Origin: DATMFV01 sp035555975
GTDB taxonomy: Bacteria; Verrucomicrobiota; Verrucomicrobiia; Chthoniobacterales; Chthoniobacteraceae
Direction of reading: 5' to 3'
DNA: 64,000 nt
Assembly: GCA_035555975.1 (NCBI GenBank)
Contig: DATMFV010000100.1
Span: forward strand, 81,913 to 145,912
Shown piece after piece: positions 1-6,360 of this stretch. Below the pieces are notes generated by a model, which saw only the letters and a list, made by a program, of their open reading frames with translations, ran no database searches and was not told where the DNA came from. How positions within the stretch are numbered: position 1 is the stretch's first letter; each line of letters begins with the position of its first letter. A program made the position numbers and the translations under genes.

Positions 1-953
1 TGGATCTGCAACAGGGGCGTTTCGGTTTGAGGCTCGCGGGAGAGCGGTTTTTTGCCCAGGGAGGCCTCGAGGTAACGGGAAAGGGTCTCCGCAGCCTCGT
101 GACTTTGGTCCGCGGCAACCAGCACGATCGGGAGTTCGCCGGTTCCCACCTTTGCATGGGCGGTGTCGGCAACCTTCCGGCGCAGGGAGGCTTCCAACGT
201 CATTTTCGGACCGAAGAGGGCTTCGGGGTCGGGCGGGGAGGCGAGCGCCGCGCGGAGGAAGTTCGCCACCATGGTATGCAGCGAACGGGTCGCTTCGCTT
301 TCCCGCTCCTCCGGGCTCTGCGATTTTCTGGCAAGGTCGGCGGCAAGGTAGATCACGCCCCCCTTGCCGACCCGATGAACCAGAACGCGGGCCCGCTCGG
401 GCGTGCCGACCAGGGAACGGGCGGTGGTCAGTTGCGTCAACCCCGGTTCCGGCTCATCGGCGAACCAGGCCGGGTCGCCAAGGTGGGCGAGGGCGGGGTG
501 GCCGGGGTCGAGCACCTGCCCGGAGAGGCGGCCATAGAAATACCTTCGCGCCCCGAGCCACTTTTCCGCCCGGCTCAGGTCCATGGTCTTTTCCGGATCG
601 CCCGCCATGCCCCCGATGGCGAGGGTGTTGATCAGGAGGACGCCCCCGTTGCGGAGGTAGTGATGGACGGCTTCATGTTGCTCCCCGGTGAGAGGGCGGG
701 GCCGCGCTTCGGTGATGATCACCAGCCGATACGGTTCAAAAGCATCGACCGGGACGGTATCGGGCGTCTCCCCTTCGGGCAGGAGGGCGGCCTCCACCTC
801 GAAGTCGCGTTCCAGCAAGGTTTTCCACGCTTTCGCCCGCCAACCCCAGACGCCGACTTCCTGCGCCGGAGCGTGCATCGCAAAAAGGAGAAACAACACA
901 GCAAAAGCCGCCGCCAATGGAGTCCCGGTTCGGGAGATGGGGAGGTGATTCAC
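1..953 (-). CDS. Exported protein with an amidotransferase-like fold (partial, runs off the left edge)
   Basis: I translated this from the reverse strand: an open frame of about 317 residues with no stop before the window edge, so the C-terminus is missing. The GTG at 953 is the first possible start, because an in-frame TGA lies eight codons upstream. Residues 13-30 form a hydrophobic signal peptide ending in APA, with predicted cleavage near residue 30. A YRLVIITEAR strand (75-84) and a YLRNGGVLLINTL turn (99-111) recall the class I amidotransferase-like or DUF4159/ThuA-like fold, in which a strand leads into a GG loop. That assignment rests on pattern only, and no catalytic Cys-His pair could be confirmed. 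It follows the ABC exporter genes with a 120-bp gap that holds a direct repeat, so it may have its own promoter. ATG at 878 is a less likely start because it would cut the signal peptide. Confidence 0.6.
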   Translation of the reverse strand, partial: MNHLPISRTGTPLAAAFAVLFLLFAMHAPAQEVGVWGWRAKAWKTLLERDFEVEAALLPEGETPDTVPVDAFEPYRLVIITEARPRPLTGEQHEAVHHYLRNGGVLLINTLAIGGMAGDPEKTMDLSRAEKWLGARRYFYGRLSGQVLDPGHPALAHLGDPAWFADEPEPGLTQLTTARSLVGTPERARVLVHRVGKGGVIYLAADLARKSQSPEERESEATRSLHTMVANFLRAALASPPDPEALFGPKMTLEASLRRKVADTAHAKVGTGELPIVLVAADQSHEAAETLSRYLEASLGKKPLSREPQTETPLLQI

Positions 954-991
954 AAGGTACAGGGTAGCCTTCTTTCACGGGCGCTCCATGC

Positions 992-1026
992 CAAAGGGTT
1001 GCAAATTCCGCTCAAAGCGTTGCAAA
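992..1026 (-). promoter_or_regulatory. Pair of 14-bp direct repeats, 21 bp apart
   Basis: CAAAGGGTTGCAAA (992-1005) and CAAAGCGTTGCAAA (1013-1026) match at 13 of 14 bases and start exactly 21 bp apart, two helical turns. The pair ends 38 bp before the GTG start at 953. This geometry fits a dimer of a direct-repeat binding activator (AraC-type or response regulator). The binding protein is unknown. Confidence 0.5.
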
Positions 1027-1073
1027 AACGCCGGGAAACGCCGCAGCGCACCGCCGGGGCACGGTTTTGGCCC

Positions 1074-2411
1074 TTATCCCCAGCGCAATGCCTCGATCGG
1101 GTCGAGCCGCGATGCCTTGAAGGCCGGGTAGAGGCCGGAGAGGATGCCGATGGCGACGGCGAAGCCGAAGGCGATGGAGACGGCGGTGAGCGTGATGACC
1201 GGCGCGTTTTCCGCAGGCGAAATCAGCACGAGGAATTTCAGCACGCCGAGCGAGGTGAGCAGCCCGAGCAGGCCGCCGATCACCCCGATGACCGCGCTTT
1301 CGACGACGATCTGCACGAAAATGTCGCGTTGTCGCGCCCCGATCGCCCGGCGCACGCCGATTTCCCGAATCCGTTCGGTAATGCTGGCGAGCATGATGTT
1401 GGTGATCCCGATGCCCCCGACCAGCAGGCTGATCCCGGCGATCAGGCTGCCGCTGATCCGCGTCGCGCGGACGGAACTCTCGATGTTCTCGAACCATTCC
1501 TCCCGCGTGTCGAACCCGAAGTCGTCGATGCCCCGGTGCGTCCGGTTCAGGACGGTGCGGACCTGTTCGAGCGAATCCTCGAAACGGTGGAGGTCGAGGA
1601 CGCGCACGGCGAGCTGGTCGAGCTTGTAATTCGGGCTGCCGTCGGCGTTCTGGGCGCTTTTGAAGTCGTAAAACATCGTGCTGATCGGGATGACGACGGC
1701 GTTGTTCTTCCGGCTGAACGGGTCGTAGTGTCGCGAACTGCGCCGGTGCCCCCGGCGGTTGGCGCGCTCCCGGTTGGCTTCGGTGATCCCGGCTTCCCTC
1801 CGGCGCTTGGCGGAGTCGCTTTCAAAGAAGGGGAACGTCCCGACCACGGTGAACGGGATGTGGTTGATGGAGACCACTTCGCCGACCGGGTTGAACCCTT
1901 CGTCCTCCTGCGGCCAGAGTTCTTCGACCACGGTCGCGCCCAGGACGACGACGCGGTGGGAGTGGTCGAGATCAAGCTGGCAGAGCATCCGCCCGTGTTC
2001 GATTTCGAACTTTCCGCTCTCCATGAAGTTGGGCACGGTCCCGGTGACGCGGACCCGTTCGGTCAGGTTCAGGCGGGAGAGGGCGGCGCTCTGGTACGAT
2101 TCGGGGACGACGAGATCGACCAGCGGCGCACCCCGTTCGAGCGCCTCAACGTCGAGCATCGTCCGCCCCGGCGAAAGGAAGGCGATTTCCTGCACTTCCT
2201 GCGAAGGATCTTTCGGGTCGATGGAGACCCGTTCCACGCCGCCGTTGGCTTCGAGCCGTTCGCGCATGCCGACGGCGATCCCTTCGGTCAGCGCGAACAT
2301 CGAAAGGAGGCTCGCCACGCCGAGGATGACGCCGAGCATCGTCAGAAAACTCCGGAATTTGTGCGCGGAGATTTCCTTGAGACCGATGAGCAGCCCGAGC
2401 CAGAAATTCAT
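1074..2411 (-). CDS. ABC transporter permease, MacB/FtsX type
   Basis: A 445-residue inner-membrane permease of the MacB/LolC-like superfamily. It has one N-terminal membrane helix (about 18-42, RSFLTMLGVILGVASLL), a large periplasmic MacB_PCD-like domain (about 45-310) and a C-terminal FtsX domain with three helices, including the typical ITERIREIGVRRAIGA loop. The start is ATG 2411, which overlaps the stop of the ATPase gene by four bases (ATGA); this junction decides the start over upstream in-frame codons. With the adaptor and ATPase upstream it forms a tripartite exporter. MacB-type systems use mechanotransmission to push substrate out through an outer-membrane channel, but no TolC-like gene is in the window. 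The substrate could be a peptide, a lipoprotein or a drug and cannot be read from sequence. Confidence 0.9.
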   Translation of the reverse strand: MNFWLGLLIGLKEISAHKFRSFLTMLGVILGVASLLSMFALTEGIAVGMRERLEANGGVERVSIDPKDPSQEVQEIAFLSPGRTMLDVEALERGAPLVDLVVPESYQSAALSRLNLTERVRVTGTVPNFMESGKFEIEHGRMLCQLDLDHSHRVVVLGATVVEELWPQEDEGFNPVGEVVSINHIPFTVVGTFPFFESDSAKRRREAGITEANRERANRRGHRRSSRHYDPFSRKNNAVVIPISTMFYDFKSAQNADGSPNYKLDQLAVRVLDLHRFEDSLEQVRTVLNRTHRGIDDFGFDTREEWFENIESSVRATRISGSLIAGISLLVGGIGITNIMLASITERIREIGVRRAIGARQRDIFVQIVVESAVIGVIGGLLGLLTSLGVLKFLVLISPAENAPVITLTAVSIAFGFAVAIGILSGLYPAFKASRLDPIEALRWG

Positions 2412-3142
2412 GCGGCCCCCTCCCCGGCGGGCCGGCCGATGAGCGGTGCGGTATTGGAGACGGCGGCTTCCGCGCCGAGACGAATCCTGCCGTCGCGCAT
2501 TTCGATCCGGCGCGGCAGCCGGGCGGCGATCGAGTTGTCGTGCGTGACGATGACGATCGTGCTCCCGGCTTCGCTCAGGTCGCGGAAAAGGGAGAGGATT
2601 GCCTCGCCGGTGTGCGAGTCGAGGTTGCCGGTCGGTTCGTCGGCAAAGATGATCTTGGGGCGGTTGACCAGCGCGCGGGCGATGGCGACCCGCTGGCATT
2701 GCCCGCCGCTGAGTTGCAGCGGGTTGTTGTGGACGCGATGGGTCAGGTCGACCCGTTCGATCGCCTCCAGCGCCCGTTCGCGCCGGACACGGCCCGGCAC
2801 CCCGGCGTAAACCATCGGCAGTTCGACGTTGCGCAACACGTCGAACTTCGGCAGGAGGTTGAACGACTGGAAGACGAAGCCGATCCGGGTGTTGCGCATG
2901 GCGGCGAGCTGGTCGTTGGTCGCCTTGGAGACATCGACCCCGTCGATCACCAGCCGCCCGCTGGTCGGCGTGTCCAGACAGCCGAGCAGGTGCATCAGGG
3001 TCGATTTCCCCGAGCCGCTCGGGCCGATGATCGCCAGGAATTCGCCGCTTTCGATATTGAGCGAAACGCGGTCGAGCGCGACGATCTGCTGATCGCCCAC
3101 GCGGTAATGTTTGGAGATGTCGGTCAGTTCAACCAGCGCCAT
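2408..3142 (-). CDS. ABC transporter ATP-binding protein, MacB/LolD type
   Basis: This 244-residue cytoplasmic ATPase energises the adjacent permease. Visible motifs are Walker A GPSGSGKST (40-48), signature LSGGQ (144-148) followed by CQRVAIARAL, Walker B IIFADEP (164-170) and the D-loop NLDS. The length is near the usual 220-240 of the family, plus a short alanine-rich tail of no known role. Its stop overlaps the permease start by four bases, and it begins 18 bp after the adaptor stop, so the three are almost certainly one operon read right to left. Unlike canonical MacB, ATPase and permease are separate polypeptides, the usual arrangement in this exporter subfamily outside Proteobacteria. 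Confidence 0.93.
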   Translation of the reverse strand: MALVELTDISKHYRVGDQQIVALDRVSLNIESGEFLAIIGPSGSGKSTLMHLLGCLDTPTSGRLVIDGVDVSKATNDQLAAMRNTRIGFVFQSFNLLPKFDVLRNVELPMVYAGVPGRVRRERALEAIERVDLTHRVHNNPLQLSGGQCQRVAIARALVNRPKIIFADEPTGNLDSHTGEAILSLFRDLSEAGSTIVIVTHDNSIAARLPRRIEMRDGRIRLGAEAAVSNTAPLIGRPAGEGAA

Positions 3143-3160
3143 GTTGCCGTGCCGTCGGGT

Positions 3161-4246
3161 TTACGATTTCTTCTCCAGCAGCCGGGGCTCGATCATCAGG
3201 ACCCGTTCGCCCGGTTTGAGGCCGGTGAGGATCTGGGCGTAGTCAAAGCTCAGGACGCCGATGGTCACTTCGCGCGGTTCCGGCCGGGCTTCGCCGTCGA
3301 GCACGTAGACGATGCGGCGGTCATCCTCCGCCTTGAAGACGGCGGAAACCGGGACGGAAACGGCATCCGGGGCTTCGGCGACCGGGATGCTCATCTTGAC
3401 GGTCATCCCCGGGCGGAGCCGTTCCGTCGGGTTGAGGATCGACGCCTTGACCTGAAACCCCTTGATCCCGCTTTTGACGCTCGCCACCGGCGCGATGAAG
3501 GTGATCTCGCCCTTCATCGGTTCGTCGCGGACCGCTTCGACCCGCATCGTCACCTGGTTGCCGACCTTGAGCCGGGTGACGTCGATCTGGTTGACGTGGG
3601 TTTCAAGCAGCAGCTTGGAGAGGTCGGCCACGGTCATGAGCGTGGTGCCGGAGTTGACGCTCGCGGCGCTGATGACCACCTGCCCTTCGACGACGTTGAC
3701 GTTGAGGAGCGTGCCCGAAATGGGCGAGGTGATCTTGGTCTTCGCCAGCTTGTCCTCCACCGTCTGGAGCTGGCTCTTGACCCGCAGGAGACCGTTTTTG
3801 GCGATGTCGAGGTCGCTGGTCACGTGGTCGAAGTTCTCCTTCGTGACGAGGCTGCGCTCGAAAAGCTCCTCCGCACGGTCGTAGTTCGACTGGGCGCGGT
3901 CAACGGAAAGCTGCGCCCCGGCGAGCTGGGTCATGACGCTCGCCTTTTCGTTGAGCAGGTCGGTGTCGTCGATCTCGCAGAGGAGGTCGCCCCGTTGGAC
4001 CTCCTGCCCTTCGGTGACATAGAGCTTCTTGATCTTCCCGCCGACTTCCGATTTGACCTCCGGCTGCGCTTCCGGGGCGACATCGCCGGAGACTTCGATG
4101 CTGAAACGGATGTCGCGCCGGTCGGCTTCGGCCACGTAGCGTTCGGGCGGGCCTTCCACGCGCTGGTGGTTGAGGATCTGGGGGTAGAGCCAATACCCCG
4201 CCGCTCCGAGGGCGGCGAGCGTGGCGATGGCCAGGAAGGATTTCAT
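3161..4246 (-). CDS. Periplasmic adaptor subunit (HlyD/MacA family) of the ABC exporter
   Basis: A 361-residue membrane-fusion protein. An N-terminal anchor helix or signal (about 3-20) is followed by a biotinyl-lipoyl-like half domain (EVGGKIKKLYVTEGQEVQRGDLL), an alpha-helical hairpin (about 105-170, rich in A, Q, E and L heptads), the second lipoyl half (SPISGTLLNVNVVEGQVV) and beta-barrel and membrane-proximal domains. In MacAB-type pumps this subunit links the inner-membrane permease to an outer-membrane channel and stimulates the ATPase. It is first in the operon and separated by only 68 bp from the PEP-CTERM gene upstream on the same strand. No clear promoter or terminator is visible in that gap. 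Confidence 0.9.
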   Translation of the reverse strand: MKSFLAIATLAALGAAGYWLYPQILNHQRVEGPPERYVAEADRRDIRFSIEVSGDVAPEAQPEVKSEVGGKIKKLYVTEGQEVQRGDLLCEIDDTDLLNEKASVMTQLAGAQLSVDRAQSNYDRAEELFERSLVTKENFDHVTSDLDIAKNGLLRVKSQLQTVEDKLAKTKITSPISGTLLNVNVVEGQVVISAASVNSGTTLMTVADLSKLLLETHVNQIDVTRLKVGNQVTMRVEAVRDEPMKGEITFIAPVASVKSGIKGFQVKASILNPTERLRPGMTVKMSIPVAEAPDAVSVPVSAVFKAEDDRRIVYVLDGEARPEPREVTIGVLSFDYAQILTGLKPGERVLMIEPRLLEKKS

Positions 4247-4314
4247 AAGACGGGGGTCTATTGGTAAACCATCGTTCCCGCTCCCGCAACCTTTCGCCTC
4301 GCCTTTCGCACCGG

Positions 4315-5109
4315 CTAGCGCCTGCGGCCTTTACGCCCGCGGAGCCAGAACGCCGCTGCCGGGATCGCCACCAGAGCCAGAGCGGACGGCTCGGGAATGG
4401 GGGCGATGTGAAAATGGTTCAGGTTGGTCGAGGAACCCGATCCCGATCCCCCCGCAAGGTAAACGCCGACCTGCCCGGTGGAACGGGTGGGGGTGAGGTC
4501 GGTGTAGCTTGCGGTCAACGTGCCGTCGCCGAGATCGAAGCTGAAGGTGTCGCCCTCCAGAGTGACTGAAAAGCGGTACCAGCCCGTGGTGGCAGAGGTG
4601 AAGCTGGCCTCCTGCGAGAAAATCTGCTGCCCGGCGTCGGGCATGGCCGTAACGCCCACACCTTCATACAGGCGGAAGGTGGCTTTGGTGGAGCTTAGCT
4701 CAACCGTCGCAAGGTAGCCGTTGCCGTCGTTGTCATCCAGGCGCAGAAAAAAGCCGCCGACATTGGCCGGGGTGCGGGAGGTAAAGCGGAGATCCCCGGA
4801 AATGGTGAAATTCGAGAGATCGTTGTTGGCCTGCCCGCCCGCTGTCCCGCCCTTGCCGCCGGTTCCCCCGGTGGAGCTTTGATCAAAGACGGCAGCGCCC
4901 GTATCCTGCGCGGCACGCAGCCCGAAGTTGACGCCGCCGATCTCGCTGCGCTTGATCCCCGTCAACCCGTTGGTGCGGAAAGATTCATCGTAAACCGAAT
5001 TGGCGTCGAAATCGATCGGGCCGACCGGCAGGAGGGTGGCAGCGCGGGCGGAGCCTGCGAGGAAGCCGAGACCAAGTCCCAGCGCGACGATGAGGTGTGT
5101 TCTGGTCAT
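4315..5109 (-). CDS. PEP-CTERM sorting-signal protein, jelly-roll type
   Basis: A 264-residue exported protein. Residues 1-23 are a signal peptide ending ARA. The middle is a beta-rich, Gly/Thr-rich domain reminiscent of LamG/DUF1080 jelly rolls (FFLRLDDNDGNGYLATVEL, then GWYRFSVTLEGDTFSF). The C-terminus is a PEP-CTERM tripartite signal: IPEPSALAL, a hydrophobic helix and the basic tail RGRKGRRR. Such proteins are processed by an exosortase and delivered to the cell surface or extracellular matrix; no exosortase gene lies here. It is transcribed away from the regulator at 5209, and two 19-bp inverted repeats sit between the two starts, so the regulator probably controls it. The leader before ATG 5109 is pyrimidine-rich, without a Shine-Dalgarno site. 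The ligand is unknown. Confidence 0.88.
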   Translation of the reverse strand: MTRTHLIVALGLGLGFLAGSARAATLLPVGPIDFDANSVYDESFRTNGLTGIKRSEIGGVNFGLRAAQDTGAAVFDQSSTGGTGGKGGTAGGQANNDLSNFTISGDLRFTSRTPANVGGFFLRLDDNDGNGYLATVELSSTKATFRLYEGVGVTAMPDAGQQIFSQEASFTSATTGWYRFSVTLEGDTFSFDLGDGTLTASYTDLTPTRSTGQVGVYLAGGSGSGSSTNLNHFHIAPIPEPSALALVAIPAAAFWLRGRKGRRR

Positions 5110-5141
5110 GAGAAGTGAAGAAGTGGGTTGGGGGAAGAGAG

Positions 5142-5190
5142 TGAATCAATAAGTGAATTAATATTTGACTATAAATCACTGGATGATTTA
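5142..5190. promoter_or_regulatory. Tandem pair of 19-bp inverted repeats (candidate operators)
   Basis: TAAATCA-CTGGA-TGATTTA (5172-5190) is a perfect 7-5-7 inverted repeat. TGAATCA-ATAAG-TGAATTA (5142-5160) has the same layout with two mismatched positions. The two start exactly 30 bp apart in the AT-rich gap between the divergent PEP-CTERM gene (start 5109) and the GntR-LacI regulator (start 5209). The likely ligand is the adjacent regulator. Confidence 0.65.
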
Positions 5191-5208
5191 CTTTTCAAGA
5201 AAAAACCG

Positions 5209-6342
5209 ATGCCGTCTTCGAAAATTCCCCGTATCAAGAACCCGTTCAGCAGGACGCCCGACGAAAGCAAGGCCGACCGGATCTATGCCCGGATGATCTC
5301 CAACATCAAACGGGGCGCCTGGCGCGGGGGCGAGCGGCTCCCGACGGAGAAGGATCTCGCCGCAAACTATGGTGCGGCCCTGCTCACCCTGCGAAAAGCG
5401 ATGAAACGCCTTCGTGAAGAGGGGTGGATCACCAGCCGCCGCTATCACGGCACGGTGGTGGTTGACCGCGCCAAACAACCGAGGCAGAGGGTGGCGGGGC
5501 TGGTCGTCCCGATCCGTTCCACGGTTTTTTCCCATCCCATCTACAGTTCGCTGGTGGCCGGTGCGGAGGAGATTTTTGGCGAGATGGGGTACGCGCTGGA
5601 GATCGCCGTCTCCAATCCCGACCTCCCGCTGCAGGAGGAGATTTTTCTCAAGAAAATTGATACCGAGGATGTCAGCGGGTGGCTGGTCCCGGCCCGTATT
5701 TCCGAACGAGCGCAGAAGATGATGGTCAGCCTGAACCGCCCGAGGGTGGTCCTGCATCATCTCAACGAAATGCTGGGCGAACATGCCTTCCAGAGCGATC
5801 AGGAGGCGACGGGGCGCGAGATCTTCGATCACCTTCACCGGCAGGGCTACCGCCGGATCGCCATCATCGCGCCTGAAAGCGCCGCCGTCTGGACCGAAAA
5901 GCTGCTGCGGATCGCCAGCCGGCCCGAAGCGCCGAGGTTTGAGAGCGTTTTTCCGGTTCTGACCTATGATTACGGCGTCGCAGCCGGGTGTACGGGAGCG
6001 AGGACCGCGCTGAAGGAGAAGGGGGCCGATGCCCTGGTTTGCATGGACGACGAACTGGCGCTGGGCACTTATGACGCCATGCGCGAACTCGGCTTGAGCA
6101 CGCCGGAGATCGGCGTGGTCGGCGCGGGGGATTTTCCCTTTGCGGCGAAGCTGACCCCGCCGCTGACGTCGACTTCCTTCCCGTTTTTCCAGATGGGGCG
6201 TGAAGCTGCGCGGTTGCTGGTTGATCTGATCGAGGGGAAGCAGGTCGAGCCGATCGCCCGGAATTTCGGGGCGACCCTGAAGATCAGGGCTTCCTCGGAC
6301 CGTTCGCTGGTGACGCAGGACCGGAAGATCGCGGCTCCCTGA
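5209..6342 (+). CDS. Transcriptional regulator: GntR-type HTH with LacI-type sensor domain
   Basis: A 377-residue one-component regulator of the AraR-like class. Residues about 20-85 form a GntR winged helix (GERLPTEKDLAANYG, then LRKAMKRLREEGW). From about 95 to the end it is a periplasmic-binding-protein-like sensor (Peripla_BP_3; AGLVVPIRST, IAIIAPESAA, DALVCMDDELALGTYDAM). Proteins of this kind usually repress sugar-use genes and release DNA on binding a mono- or oligosaccharide. I chose ATG 5209; an in-frame TTG at 5128 would put 27 atypical residues in front and overlap both operator-like repeats. It heads an apparent operon with the DUF4838 gene 18 bp downstream and faces a divergent PEP-CTERM gene. 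The inducer is unknown. Confidence 0.88.
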   Translation: MPSSKIPRIKNPFSRTPDESKADRIYARMISNIKRGAWRGGERLPTEKDLAANYGAALLTLRKAMKRLREEGWITSRRYHGTVVVDRAKQPRQRVAGLVVPIRSTVFSHPIYSSLVAGAEEIFGEMGYALEIAVSNPDLPLQEEIFLKKIDTEDVSGWLVPARISERAQKMMVSLNRPRVVLHHLNEMLGEHAFQSDQEATGREIFDHLHRQGYRRIAIIAPESAAVWTEKLLRIASRPEAPRFESVFPVLTYDYGVAAGCTGARTALKEKGADALVCMDDELALGTYDAMRELGLSTPEIGVVGAGDFPFAAKLTPPLTSTSFPFFQMGREAARLLVDLIEGKQVEPIARNFGATLKIRASSDRSLVTQDRKIAAP

Positions 6343-6360
6343 TTTCTTTTTTCCCATTCC

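Noticed and set aside
27..2810. A 927-codon open frame on the plus strand
   Set aside because: It lies antisense to the exported protein and the MacB-type permease, both of which have clear family motifs. Its residues are Arg/Pro/Ala/Glu/Asp-rich with no domain. This is typical of frames opened by high GC.
5128..5208. TTG 5128 as the start of the first GntR-LacI regulator
   Set aside because: The extension adds 27 non-homologous residues and would be translated through both operator-like repeats. ATG 5209 fits the HTH start.
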